This document shows positions 10,351 through 18,460 of a stretch of DNA of 64,000 nucleotides, in pieces. Origin of the DNA: Phycicoccus avicenniae_A (GTDB lineage: Bacteria; Actinomycetota; Actinomycetes; Actinomycetales; Dermatophilaceae); NCBI RefSeq assembly GCF_050496545.1, contig NZ_JBNVZV010000016.1, positions 31,464 to 95,463 of the forward strand, in the 5' to 3' direction. Numbering within the stretch: the stretch's first letter is position 1; the number at the start of each line of letters is the position of its first letter. The notes beneath the pieces were generated by a model. The model made no database searches and was not told where the DNA came from. It worked only from the letters and a program-made list of their open reading frames with translations. The translations under genes and the position numbers were made by a program.

Positions 10351-10839
10351 GTGGGGCAGACCTCGGGCTCGTCGCGGGGTTCGGCCGCGTGGCTCAAGGT
10401 CTCGCAGGGGTCGGACCGGCCGCTGGCGCGCGGGTCCGCCTGTCCCTGTGGGGGACTCCCGCCCGGAGCGACGCTCGGTGTGTGCTGTGCGGCGGTCATC
10501 GAGGGGGAGCGGGTCGCGGCGACCGCCGAGGAGCTGATGCGCTCGCGCTACACCGCGTACGCCCTCGCCGACGGGGACCACCTCTTCCGGACCTGGCACC
10601 CGCGCACCCGTCCCGAGTCAATCGACCCCGAGCCGTGGGTGCGCTGGGCCGGCCTCGAGGTCCTCGACGTCGTCGACGGCCGGGCCGACCAGACGAGCGG
10701 GGTCGTCGAGTTCCGGGCCCGCTGGGCCGCGGGCGAGGGCCGTACCCGCCAGCGCGGCGAGGTGCACGAGCGCAGCCGCTTCGAGCGGCGCGCCGGCCGC
10801 TGGTTCTACGTCGGTCCGGAGACCTCCGCCACCCCCTGA
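10351..10839 (+). CDS. YchJ/UPF0225-like protein with SEC-C-type cysteine motif
   Basis: 162 residues. The cysteine cluster SACPCGG...GVCCAAV (about residues 30-50) followed by ATAEELMRSRYTAYALADGDHLFRTWHP is diagnostic of the YchJ family, small proteins with a probable zinc-binding N-terminus and an NTF2-like remainder. Function is not established. GTG 10351 is preceded by GGGAGG at 10337-10342, 8 bases away, and is preferred over GTG 10318, which would add 11 residues and has no ribosome-binding site. Confidence 0.8.
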   Translation: MGQTSGSSRGSAAWLKVSQGSDRPLARGSACPCGGLPPGATLGVCCAAVIEGERVAATAEELMRSRYTAYALADGDHLFRTWHPRTRPESIDPEPWVRWAGLEVLDVVDGRADQTSGVVEFRARWAAGEGRTRQRGEVHERSRFERRAGRWFYVGPETSATP

Positions 10840-10867
10840 CGTCACCGGTCGGTGGTAGGCAGGGGCC

Positions 10868-11593
10868 ATGGAGCTGGAGAACCTCGTCCTCGACGCCCGT
10901 GACCCGCAGCGGCTGGGCGCCTTCTGGGAAGCGCTGCTCGGGGGGCGTCGGCTCACCGACGAGCCCGACATCGTCGAGACCCGGCTCTCGCCCGAGGGTG
11001 CCCCGGTGCTCGACCTGTGCATGAACACCGTGCCCGAGCCCGCGCCGGCGCACCCGCGGCTGCACCTGGACCTGCTCGGTGGTGACCGGCAGGACGAGGT
11101 CGTGGCCCGGGCGCTCGCGCTCGGGGCGCGCCACCTCGACATCGGGCAGGGTGACGTGCCGTGGGTCGTGCTCGCCGACGTCGAGGGCAACCCGTTCTGC
11201 GTCATGGAGCACCGCCCCGAGTATCGCGCCGGCAGCCCGGTGGCCGCGCTACCGCTGGACTGCGCCGACGTCGAGCGCGCCCTCGCCTTCTGGACGGCGG
11301 TGTCCGGCTGGGTCCCCGAGGACAGTGCGATGCCCGCGGCCCTGCGCCACCCGAGCGGGCACGGGCCGCTCCTCGAGCTCTGCCCCGAGCCGCGGGCGAA
11401 GCCGCCGGGCGAGAAGAACCGCCTGCACCTCGACGCCCGGCTCGCCCCTGGGGAGGACCTCGACGAGGCCGTCGAGATGGCCCTCGACCTCGGCGGGCGC
11501 GAGGTCGACCACGGGTGGGGCGATCTGCCGTGGCGGGTGCTCACCGACCCGTCCGGCAACGAGGTGTGCCTGCTCCCGCCGCACCGCACCTGA
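10868..11593 (+). CDS. Two-domain VOC (glyoxalase/bleomycin-resistance fold) protein
   Basis: 241 residues made of two repeats of the vicinal-oxygen-chelate fold. Each has the family pattern: helix LGAFWEALLG or ALAFWTAVSG, strand LHLDLL or LHLDARL, and a closing DVEGNPFCVME or DPSGNEVCLLP. Actinobacterial members of this glyoxalase_6-like group are uncharacterised. A TAGGCA hexamer at 10856-10861 lies 6 bases before the ATG, compatible with a leaderless transcript. Function unknown. Confidence 0.82.
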   Translation: MELENLVLDARDPQRLGAFWEALLGGRRLTDEPDIVETRLSPEGAPVLDLCMNTVPEPAPAHPRLHLDLLGGDRQDEVVARALALGARHLDIGQGDVPWVVLADVEGNPFCVMEHRPEYRAGSPVAALPLDCADVERALAFWTAVSGWVPEDSAMPAALRHPSGHGPLLELCPEPRAKPPGEKNRLHLDARLAPGEDLDEAVEMALDLGGREVDHGWGDLPWRVLTDPSGNEVCLLPPHRT

Positions 11594-11612
11594 GCGGCCG
11601 CGGGTCCGGGGC

Positions 11613-13133
11613 TCAGGTCCGGCCGGGGCGCCCCAGGAACCGCGGCAGGTGGGCCGCGAGGCCGCGCCGGGGGTGGTGCCCACCCGGGTCGGCGGGGCGC
11701 GGCAACCGGTCCGGCGGGCGCGCCGCACGGTGCACCACCCGCGCCGGGTCGACCGCCTCGTCGATGCGGGCGATGTCCTCGGGGCCGACCTCGTACACGG
11801 TGGGCTCGACGTGCACCCGGAAGCCGTCCAGCCCGACCAGCCAGCGGCCGCCGTCGGCGAAGGCCTCCACCGCGGCGAGCTCGCGGTAGCGCACCGTCGA
11901 GCGGCCGGCCGCCGAGCGCAGCATCACGCCCTCGGGCCCGATCACGAGCACGGCCCGCCCACCCCCACGGACGGGGTGCTCGCGGCCGTCGACGCCCGTC
12001 GTGGAGCCCGCGGGTGCCGGGACGAAGCCGGCCCAGTCCAGCCCGCCGCCCGGGACCCGCGCCAGGGCGGAGTCGTGGACGGCGGCCGCGACGGCCCGCA
12101 CCTCGTCGGGGGTGACCGCCGCCAGCGCCGCCACGTGCTCGGCGCGCGAGGGCGTCGGGTGCCCGAGCAGCTGGTCGGCGGCCCGCGCGGCGAGCAGGTC
12201 CGGGTCGTGCTCGGGGCGGTCGGCATCGCGGACCGCGAGGGTCACCGCCTGCCGGTCGGCCGGCCCGAGGTGACCCCACCGCAGCCGCGCCACGGCGTCG
12301 ACGACCAGCCCGGCGAGCGCCTCGCGCGTCTCCGGTGCTCCCTCGACGAGCACCGACAGGAGCGCGGTGCCGGCGTCGTGCGGGTCGCAGCGCACGGTCG
12401 TGGTGGCGCCGAGGGGCAGGGCGTCGGCGTGGACCGCGTGCCGGAGCAGGTGGGTGAGGACCTCGGTGGCCGGGGAGCGGGGGACCAGGGCGGTGACGTG
12501 CACGGCGTGCGTGTCGGGCGCGGTGTACCAGGCGGGGGTGCGCGGCAGCACGCCCGGGGCCGCCGGCAGCGGCGGCAGCTCGCCGTCGGGGAGGGCGAGG
12601 TCGAGGCCGCGCGGCACGTGCCGCGCGCTGACCCAGAGGACGACGTTGTGGCGCGTGAACGCGGCCGAGGCCCAGATGCCGACGACGTCCGCGTCGAGGC
12701 CGTCCAGCCCGACCTCGGGGTAGGACGCGAGCCCGCGGCCCGCGGCGCCCCACCGCATCATCGCGGCCGGCCGGCCGGCACCGTCGGTGCGGGCCGCCTC
12801 CTCGGCGTGCAGGGTGGCCCGGACCTGGTCGAGGGCATCGAGCGGCGGTCTGCGCAGGGCGGCGCACACGGCGCTCAGGGCGCGGGCGACCTGCTCGGGG
12901 CTCCCGGACGCCCGGAAGCCGGTGACCACGTCGTCGAGGCCGGCCCGCTCGTGGACCGGCTCGAGGCCGGCGGCGTGGAGGGCGAGGTGCTCGACGAGGT
13001 GGGTGACGCCGCGGATGGCGAGGTGCTCGTCGGCGCCCCCGACCCGGAACACCAGCCCGGCCGTGCACCCGTCGTCATCGCGCGGCGCGTGCAGGGCGGG
13101 CAGCCCGGCCACCTCGGTCCGCTGCACGCTCAC
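11613..13133 (-). CDS. M16 (pitrilysin/insulinase) peptidase-like protein
   Basis: 506 residues. An inverted zinc motif HLVEH (HxxEH) lies at residues 45-49 in GVTHLVEHLALH, and a possible third ligand Glu near residue 111-112 (LHAEEAAR) follows, as in M16 metallopeptidases. A second, more degenerate M16-like half follows and the last 100 residues are unlike a peptidase. Sequence is far from standard M16 enzymes, so activity is plausible, not certain. GTG start at 13133 overlaps the stop of the upstream gene by GTGA; the two form one operon. Confidence 0.7.
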   Translation of the reverse strand: MSVQRTEVAGLPALHAPRDDDGCTAGLVFRVGGADEHLAIRGVTHLVEHLALHAAGLEPVHERAGLDDVVTGFRASGSPEQVARALSAVCAALRRPPLDALDQVRATLHAEEAARTDGAGRPAAMMRWGAAGRGLASYPEVGLDGLDADVVGIWASAAFTRHNVVLWVSARHVPRGLDLALPDGELPPLPAAPGVLPRTPAWYTAPDTHAVHVTALVPRSPATEVLTHLLRHAVHADALPLGATTTVRCDPHDAGTALLSVLVEGAPETREALAGLVVDAVARLRWGHLGPADRQAVTLAVRDADRPEHDPDLLAARAADQLLGHPTPSRAEHVAALAAVTPDEVRAVAAAVHDSALARVPGGGLDWAGFVPAPAGSTTGVDGREHPVRGGGRAVLVIGPEGVMLRSAAGRSTVRYRELAAVEAFADGGRWLVGLDGFRVHVEPTVYEVGPEDIARIDEAVDPARVVHRAARPPDRLPRPADPGGHHPRRGLAAHLPRFLGRPGRT

Positions 13134-14077
13134 GGGAGGACCCGCTCGGCGAGGGCTTCGGCGCGCAGCCGGGCCAGGGCGTCGCGGTGCCGCCCGGCGG
13201 CCTCCCACGGCTCCGGCGCGAGGGCGCTCCCGAGGGCCCGGAAGTGGGTGCGGGCCCGGTCCTCGCGGCCCGCGACGCCGAAGAGGACGGCCAGCTCGGT
13301 GTGCGGGAGGACGCGGCCGGGCGTCGGGTGGGTCGGGACGGCCCGGAACCGGTCGGCGACGTCCTCGAGCTCGCCGAGCACCGCGCGGCGGCGCAGGTGG
13401 CCGCGGCCACCGCCCTCGCCGCGCCAGCGGGCCAGGTGGGCGGCCGCGAGGACGGTGCCCTCCACGCTGCCCGGGGCGGCGGCGGTCGCGAGGTCGCGGG
13501 CGGTGGTCATCGCCTCGTCCCACGCGCCGCCGGACCCGGGGGAGGGGGAGAGTGCCCGGACGAACCAGCGCTGTCCGGGTCCGTGGTGGGGGTCGAGCGC
13601 GTGCAGCCGGCCGTAGCGGCGCCGGGCCTCGCCGTGCGGCAGCCCGAGCGCGGCGGCCGAGCGCAGCCGGAGGACCCACGGCTGGGGGTCGCCGGGGTCC
13701 TCGGCACAGAGCCGCAGGAGGACCTCCTCGGCGCGCCGGAGCCGGTCGTGGACGTGCGCGAAGCGGTCGGCGGCGACCTCGGTGGCGCGCTCGCCGGCGC
13801 CGTCGTCCTCGGCGCCGAGCAGCAGCCGGTGCGCGGTGAGCAGGAGGGCCGGGTGGTCCTGCGCGTCGCGCCCGAGCGCGTCGTCGAGGACCACGTCCAG
13901 CCCCGGCGCGCGGGCCAGGACCTCCCAGGCGACCCCCTGGTCGGCCGGGTCACCGGTGGCGCGGGCCGCCTCGACGGCGCCGGCGACGTCACCGGACAGG
14001 GCCCGGCGCCGGAGGGCGTCGAGGTCGGGGAAGACCACCGCGGGGTCCGTGACGGGTGGGGGAGCGGGGTCCGCCAT
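13130..14077 (-). CDS. Alanine-rich helical-repeat protein of unknown function
   Basis: 315 residues from the ATG at 14077 (MADPAPPPVTD); an ATG at 14086 is also in frame. No family is recognised. The protein is rich in Ala, Arg and Leu and has helix-pair spacing reminiscent of TPR-like repeats (for example residues 25-60, 100-150 and 180-230). A TAGCAT hexamer 7 bases before 14077 supports that start. It is coupled to the M16-like gene downstream, so it may act with it. Confidence 0.65.
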   Translation of the reverse strand: MADPAPPPVTDPAVVFPDLDALRRRALSGDVAGAVEAARATGDPADQGVAWEVLARAPGLDVVLDDALGRDAQDHPALLLTAHRLLLGAEDDGAGERATEVAADRFAHVHDRLRRAEEVLLRLCAEDPGDPQPWVLRLRSAAALGLPHGEARRRYGRLHALDPHHGPGQRWFVRALSPSPGSGGAWDEAMTTARDLATAAAPGSVEGTVLAAAHLARWRGEGGGRGHLRRRAVLGELEDVADRFRAVPTHPTPGRVLPHTELAVLFGVAGREDRARTHFRALGSALAPEPWEAAGRHRDALARLRAEALAERVLP

Positions 14078-14084
14078 GGCTCGC

Positions 14085-14090
14085 ATGCTA
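14085..14090 (-). promoter_or_regulatory. -10-like element of the helical-repeat/M16 operon
   Basis: On the minus strand TAGCAT lies 7 bases before the ATG at 14077, the leaderless spacing seen at other genes here. The alternative ATG at 14086 overlaps the hexamer. Confidence 0.4.
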
Positions 14091-14166
14091 GGCGGCGGGG
14101 GCCCGCGCGCGCCGGGTACTCGCCGTCATCGGGGAATCGCGTTTCCGGCTCGCGCGCCGCGGTCCG

Positions 14167-14172
14167 TAGGAT
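14167..14172 (+). promoter_or_regulatory. Possible aspS -10 element
   Basis: TAGGAT precedes aspS by about 95 bases. The stretch between is very G+C rich and ends with a GAAGGA-type ribosome-binding site at about 14253-14258, so aspS would have a normal leader. No clear -35. No T-box-like element was recognised in the leader. Confidence 0.3.
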
Positions 14173-14267
14173 GACACGGCGACCCGGCGGGGGTCGGCCA
14201 CCCGCGGCCGCCGCCCGTACGCCGGGCCGGCACCCCGCCAGCACCCCCGAGACGAAGGACCCCATCC

Positions 14268-16076
14268 GTGCTCCGCACCCACGAGGCCGGCACCCTGCGT
14301 GCCGCCCACACCGGCCAGACCGTCACGCTCACCGGCTGGGTGGCCAAGCGGCGCGATCACGGCGGTGTGGCCTTCGTCGACCTGCGGGACGCCAGCGGGG
14401 TCGTCCAGGTCGTCGCCCGCGACGAGGTGCTCACCGGTGCGGCGCACGACCTGCGCAGCGAGTACGTCGTCAGGGTGACCGGCGAGGTGACCGCGCGCGA
14501 GGAGCGCAACGTCAACCCCGACCTGCCCACCGGCGAGGTCGAGGTGGTCGCCGCCGAGATCGAGGTCCTCAACGCTGCGGCGCCGCTGCCGTTCCAGGTC
14601 GACGAGCGCGTCACCGTCGGCGAGGAGGCCCGGCTCAAGCACCGCTACCTCGACCTGCGGCGTCCGGGTGCCCGCTCGGCCGGCCACGCCGTGCGGCTGC
14701 GCAGCAAGGTCAGCGCGGCGGCCAGGCGCGTCCTCGAGGCCCGCGACTTCGTCGAGATCGAGACCCCCACCCTCACCCGCTCCACGCCCGAGGGTGCCCG
14801 CGACTTCCTCGTGCCCGCGCGCCTCGCACCGGGCTCCTGGTACGCCCTCCCGCAGAGCCCGCAGCTCTTCAAGCAGCTGCTCATGGTCGCCGGGATGGAG
14901 CGGTACTACCAGATCGCCCGCTGCTACCGCGACGAGGACTTCCGCGCCGACCGCCAGCCCGAGTTCACCCAGCTCGACATCGAGATGTCCTTCGTCGAGC
15001 AGGACGACGTCCTCGAGCTCGGCGAGGCCGTGGTCCGGGAGATCTGGCAGCTCATCGGCGTCGACCTGCCGACGCCGTTCCCGCGGATGACCTACGCCGA
15101 GGCGATGAAGCGCTTCGGGTCCGACAAGCCCGACCTGCGCTTCGGCCAGGAGCTCGTCGAGTGCACGGAGTACTTCTCCGACACCCCGTTCCGCGTGTTC
15201 CAGGCCGAGTACGTCGGTGCCGTCGTCATGCCCGGCGGCGCGAGCCAGCCGCGCAAGCAGCTCGACGCGTGGCAGGAGTGGGCCAAGCAGCGCGGCGCCC
15301 GCGGCCTCGCCTACGTGCTCGTGCAGGAGGACGGCACGCTCGGCGGGCCGGTGGCCAAGAACCTCTCCGAGACCGAGGTCGCCGGACTGGCCGCGCACGT
15401 CGGGGCCCAGCCCGGGGACTGCGTGTTCTTCGCCGCCGGCGCCACCCGCTCCTCGCGGGCCCTGCTCGGGGCGGCCCGCCTCGAGATCGGCAAGCGCTGC
15501 GGGCTGATCGACGAGGACGCGTGGGAGTTCCTCTGGGTCCTCGACGCGCCGCTCTTCGAGCCGGCGTCCGAGGCCGTCGCCGCCGGTGACGTGGCGGTCG
15601 GGTCCGGGGCGTGGACGGCCGTGCACCACGCCTTCACCTCGCCGAAGGCCGAGTTCCTCGACACCTTCGACACCGACCCCGGGCCGGCGCTCGCGTACGC
15701 GTACGACATGGTCCTCAACGGCAACGAGCTGGGCGGCGGGTCCATCCGTATCCACCGCCGGGACGTCCAGGAGCGCGTCTTCCAGGTGATGGGTCTGTCG
15801 CCGGAGGAGGCGCAGGAGAAGTTCGGCTTCCTCCTCGACGCCTTCCAGTTCGGCGCCCCGCCGCACGGCGGCATCGCCTTCGGCTGGGACCGCATCGTCA
15901 TGCTGCTCGGCGGCTTCGACTCGATCCGCGACGTCATCGCGTTCCCGAAGTCGGGCGGCGGCTACGACCCGCTCACCGACGCGCCGGCGCCCATCACGCC
16001 GCAGCAGCGCACGGAGGCCGGCATCGACGCCAAGCCCGAGAAGCCCGAGACCGCGGGCGAGCAGCCCACCGCGTGA
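14268..16076 (+). CDS. aspS: Aspartyl-tRNA synthetase
   Basis: Class II synthetase charging tRNA-Asp (and possibly tRNA-Asn, as in many bacteria without AsnRS). 602 residues. The N-terminal OB-fold anticodon-binding domain (VTLTGWVAKRRDHGGVAFVDLRD) is followed by the catalytic core with FRADRQPEFTQLDIEMSF, a GAD insertion and the C-terminal motif 3 GIAFGWDRIVMLLGG. The GTG start at 14268 follows a GAAGGA ribosome-binding site. The stop overlaps the following HAD gene by GTGA. Corresponds to Rv2572c. Confidence 0.97.
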   Translation: MLRTHEAGTLRAAHTGQTVTLTGWVAKRRDHGGVAFVDLRDASGVVQVVARDEVLTGAAHDLRSEYVVRVTGEVTAREERNVNPDLPTGEVEVVAAEIEVLNAAAPLPFQVDERVTVGEEARLKHRYLDLRRPGARSAGHAVRLRSKVSAAARRVLEARDFVEIETPTLTRSTPEGARDFLVPARLAPGSWYALPQSPQLFKQLLMVAGMERYYQIARCYRDEDFRADRQPEFTQLDIEMSFVEQDDVLELGEAVVREIWQLIGVDLPTPFPRMTYAEAMKRFGSDKPDLRFGQELVECTEYFSDTPFRVFQAEYVGAVVMPGGASQPRKQLDAWQEWAKQRGARGLAYVLVQEDGTLGGPVAKNLSETEVAGLAAHVGAQPGDCVFFAAGATRSSRALLGAARLEIGKRCGLIDEDAWEFLWVLDAPLFEPASEAVAAGDVAVGSGAWTAVHHAFTSPKAEFLDTFDTDPGPALAYAYDMVLNGNELGGGSIRIHRRDVQERVFQVMGLSPEEAQEKFGFLLDAFQFGAPPHGGIAFGWDRIVMLLGGFDSIRDVIAFPKSGGGYDPLTDAPAPITPQQRTEAGIDAKPEKPETAGEQPTA

Positions 16077-16684
16077 GCACCCCCGGCCGGGCGATGCTCT
16101 GGGACGCCGACGGCGTGCTCCAGCGCACCCCGGACGGGTGGCTGGAGGACCTCGAGGCGGCCGGTGGTCCGGGGTTCGCCGAGGACGTGTTCGCCGCGGA
16201 GGCGCCCGCGGTCCGGGGCGAGGGTCGGTTGCGCGACCGGCTCGCGGAGGTCCTCGCCCGTCGCCCCGAGGCGAGGGTCGGCCTCGAGGACCTGCTCGGG
16301 TTCTGGGAGCGGGCGGTGCCGGACGAGGCGGCGCTCGCGCTGGTGGGCGAGGTCCGGGCCGCCGGCGTGCGGTGCGCGCTGGCCACCAACCAGCACGATC
16401 ACCGGCGGGCCTGGATGCGCGACGCGCTCGGGCTGGACCGGCGCTTCGACGACGTCTTCTACTCCTGCGAGCTGGGCGTCGCGAAGCCGGAGCCGGCGTA
16501 CTACGAGCGGGTCGTCGGCGTGCTCGGGGTCGCGCCGGAGGAGGTCGGGTTCGTCGACGACAGCCCGGCGAACGTCGACGCGGCCCGGGCGCTGGGCATC
16601 CGGGCGGTCCTGCACGACCCGGCGAGCGGGGCCGAGGCCCTTCGGCGCGAGGTCAGCACCCTGCTCGGAACGCCAGGCGCTTGA
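16073..16684 (+). CDS. HAD-family hydrolase
   Basis: 203 residues. Contains motif I DADGVLQ (about residues 10-16), motif II ALATNQ near 100-105, the lysine of GVAKPEPAYY near 137 and motif IV VGFVDDSPANVDAA near 158-171, so it is a complete phosphatase of the beta-phosphoglucomutase/HAD-IA type. In motif I the second Asp is retained. Substrate unknown. Translationally coupled to aspS by a GTGA overlap. Confidence 0.88.
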   Translation: MSTPGRAMLWDADGVLQRTPDGWLEDLEAAGGPGFAEDVFAAEAPAVRGEGRLRDRLAEVLARRPEARVGLEDLLGFWERAVPDEAALALVGEVRAAGVRCALATNQHDHRRAWMRDALGLDRRFDDVFYSCELGVAKPEPAYYERVVGVLGVAPEEVGFVDDSPANVDAARALGIRAVLHDPASGAEALRREVSTLLGTPGA

Positions 16685-16742
16685 CGAACGACGAGAACAT
16701 GCCGTGCACCCCTCGGGACACACGGCATGTTCTCGTCGTTCG
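16685..16742. terminator. Perfect 22-bp-stem palindrome between convergent genes
   Basis: Bases 16685-16706 are exactly complementary to 16721-16742, leaving a 14-base loop. It fills the gap between the HAD stop (16684) and the alpha/beta hydrolase stop (16751). It probably ends transcription from both sides, but the stem is unusually long and there is no T-tract. It could equally be one copy of a dispersed palindromic repeat. Confidence 0.7.
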
Positions 16743-16750
16743 ACGGGTGG

Positions 16751-17575
16751 TCAGCGGGCGAGGAAGGCGAGCAGCTCGCGGTTGAACTCCTCGGTGTGCG
16801 AGTCGTTGATGCCGTGCGGGCCACCCTCGACCACGTGCAGCCGGGCACCGGCGACCTGCTCGGCCGTGCGCTGCCCGGAGACCTCGAGCGGGACGATGCC
16901 GTCGGCGTCGCCGTGGATGACCAGCGTCGGCACGGTCACCTTCGCGAGGTCGCCGCTGAAGTCCTCGACCCAGCTGCGGATGCACTGGACGGCGGCGTGC
17001 ACGTCGGCCTGGTTCGCGAGGCCGACGGCGGCCTGGCGCTGCTCCTCGGTGACCTTCAGCTCGTCGCCGGCGCTGTAGAAGCTCGTGACGAAGCCGTCGA
17101 GGAAGCCGGGCGGGTCCGCGCGCAGCTGGTCCTGCATCCCCTCGACGGTCGCGTCGTCGAGCGCGCCGTCGGGGTGCTCGTCGTCCTTCTTCAGGCAGGG
17201 CGGGATGGCGGCGGCGAAGACGGCGGCGCGCACGCGGTCCTCGCCGTGGGTGCCGATGTAGCGCGCGACCTCGCCGCCGCCCATCGAGAACCCGACGAGC
17301 GTGACGTCGGTGAGGTCGAGCTCGCGCAGCAGGGCGTCGAGGTCGGAGGTCAGGGTGTCGTAGTCGTAGGTGGAGTCCTCGCCGGGCTTGCCGGACTGCC
17401 CGAAGCCCCGGCGGTCGTAGGTGACGACGTGGTGACCGGCCTCGAGGAGGGCGGGCACCTGCGCGCCCCAGGAGGCGCCGCTGAGCGGCCAGCCGTGGAT
17501 GAGGACGACGGTGCTGCCGTCGCCGCCGTGGTCGTCGTAGTGGATCTCGTGGGAGCCGTTGCTGACGGTGGGCAT
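16751..17575 (-). CDS. Alpha/beta hydrolase (bromoperoxidase/esterase type)
   Basis: 274 residues. Oxyanion segment VVLIHGWPLSG (about 22-32), nucleophile elbow GFSMGGG (Ser about 95), acid Asp in VIHGDADGIVP and His in GGPHGIN near the end make a complete triad. It resembles non-haem chloroperoxidase-like hydrolases, whose real substrates are usually esters or lactones. The ATG at 17575 is preceded by GAGAGG six bases away. The in-frame extension to 17617 is not needed. Confidence 0.9.
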   Translation of the reverse strand: MPTVSNGSHEIHYDDHGGDGSTVVLIHGWPLSGASWGAQVPALLEAGHHVVTYDRRGFGQSGKPGEDSTYDYDTLTSDLDALLRELDLTDVTLVGFSMGGGEVARYIGTHGEDRVRAAVFAAAIPPCLKKDDEHPDGALDDATVEGMQDQLRADPPGFLDGFVTSFYSAGDELKVTEEQRQAAVGLANQADVHAAVQCIRSWVEDFSGDLAKVTVPTLVIHGDADGIVPLEVSGQRTAEQVAGARLHVVEGGPHGINDSHTEEFNRELLAFLAR

Positions 17576-17606
17576 GGCGTACCTCTCGCTCGGGGGTCGG
17601 GGCTCC

Positions 17607-17636
17607 ACACTAAGCACGCCTGACCTGCGATGTCGA
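17607..17636 (-). promoter_or_regulatory. Promoter of the alpha/beta hydrolase gene
   Basis: Reading the minus strand: -35 TCGACA (17636-17631), an 18-base spacer and -10 TAGTGT (17612-17607), followed by about 25 bases of leader with a GAGAGG ribosome-binding site. One of the better sigma-70-type matches in the window. Confidence 0.5.
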
Positions 17637-17683
17637 AAGTCTGTCGAAGGAATTTCCCGGGCTGGTGCGGTGACGGCCGGGCC

Positions 17684-18460
17684 TCAGCCGGGCGGGTCGA
17701 CCCAGCGGCTGCGCCACTCCATCGCGGTCACGAACCCGAGCCGCTCGTAGACCCGGCGGGCGGCGTCGTTGTCGGCGAACATCCCGAGGGCACAGGCTCC
17801 GGCGGACGCCACCGCCTCGCGCGCCAGGGCGGCGGTGACCGCCGCGCCGAGGCCGCCGCGGCGCCGGTCGGTGGCCACGGCGATGCCGGCCAGGGTCGGG
17901 GTGCCGGCCTCCGACGGCTCGCTCCCGCCCACGGCCAGCAGAGCACCGTCGGTGTCGCGCACCGCGAGCCACCGCTGCCCGGGCCGCGCGAACGGCTGCC
18001 CGTGGGTGCGGGGGCTGTGCGCGGTGAGGAAGGCCGTGGCCTCCGCGCGGTCGTCCGGCCCGAGCGCCACGACCCGGTCCTCGCCGGGCGTCTCCGGCGG
18101 CGCGCTGCGCGTCCACATCCAGTCCCAGTCACCGCCGCGGGTGCCGAGGTCGAGGTGGCGCTCGACGAGGTGGTACAGGTCGCGCGGCGCGCTGAGGTGC
18201 TGGGCTCCGCTGTCCCGGAACCAGTCCCGCACGCGCGCGTCGGCGAACAGGGCGTCGATGCCGGCAGCTTCCCCGAGCGCCGCCGCTCCCGGCACGCCGT
18301 GGTCGGAGCGGCGGGGCACGACCACCGCCCGTCCCGAGCCGCCGTCGACCGCCCACCCCGGCCCGGCGAGCCCGGTGCCGACGTCGAGCACCGCGACGGG
18401 GTGCTCGTCGGTCAGGCGGAGCAGATCCTCCGGCGTCGTCACCGGGACCACCGGGCTCAC
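17684..18460 (-). CDS. GNAT-family N-acetyltransferase
   Basis: 258 residues. The C-terminal half has the acetyl-CoA-binding pattern LAGIAVATDRRRGGLGAAVTAALAREA and the ending DNDAARRVYERLGF. The N-terminal 120 residues are a separate, less conserved domain, as in FR47-like acetyltransferases. The GTG at 18460 overlaps the MMPL stop (GTGA), so the two genes are co-transcribed. Substrate unknown. Confidence 0.85.
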   Translation of the reverse strand: MSPVVPVTTPEDLLRLTDEHPVAVLDVGTGLAGPGWAVDGGSGRAVVVPRRSDHGVPGAAALGEAAGIDALFADARVRDWFRDSGAQHLSAPRDLYHLVERHLDLGTRGGDWDWMWTRSAPPETPGEDRVVALGPDDRAEATAFLTAHSPRTHGQPFARPGQRWLAVRDTDGALLAVGGSEPSEAGTPTLAGIAVATDRRRGGLGAAVTAALAREAVASAGACALGMFADNDAARRVYERLGFVTAMEWRSRWVDPPG

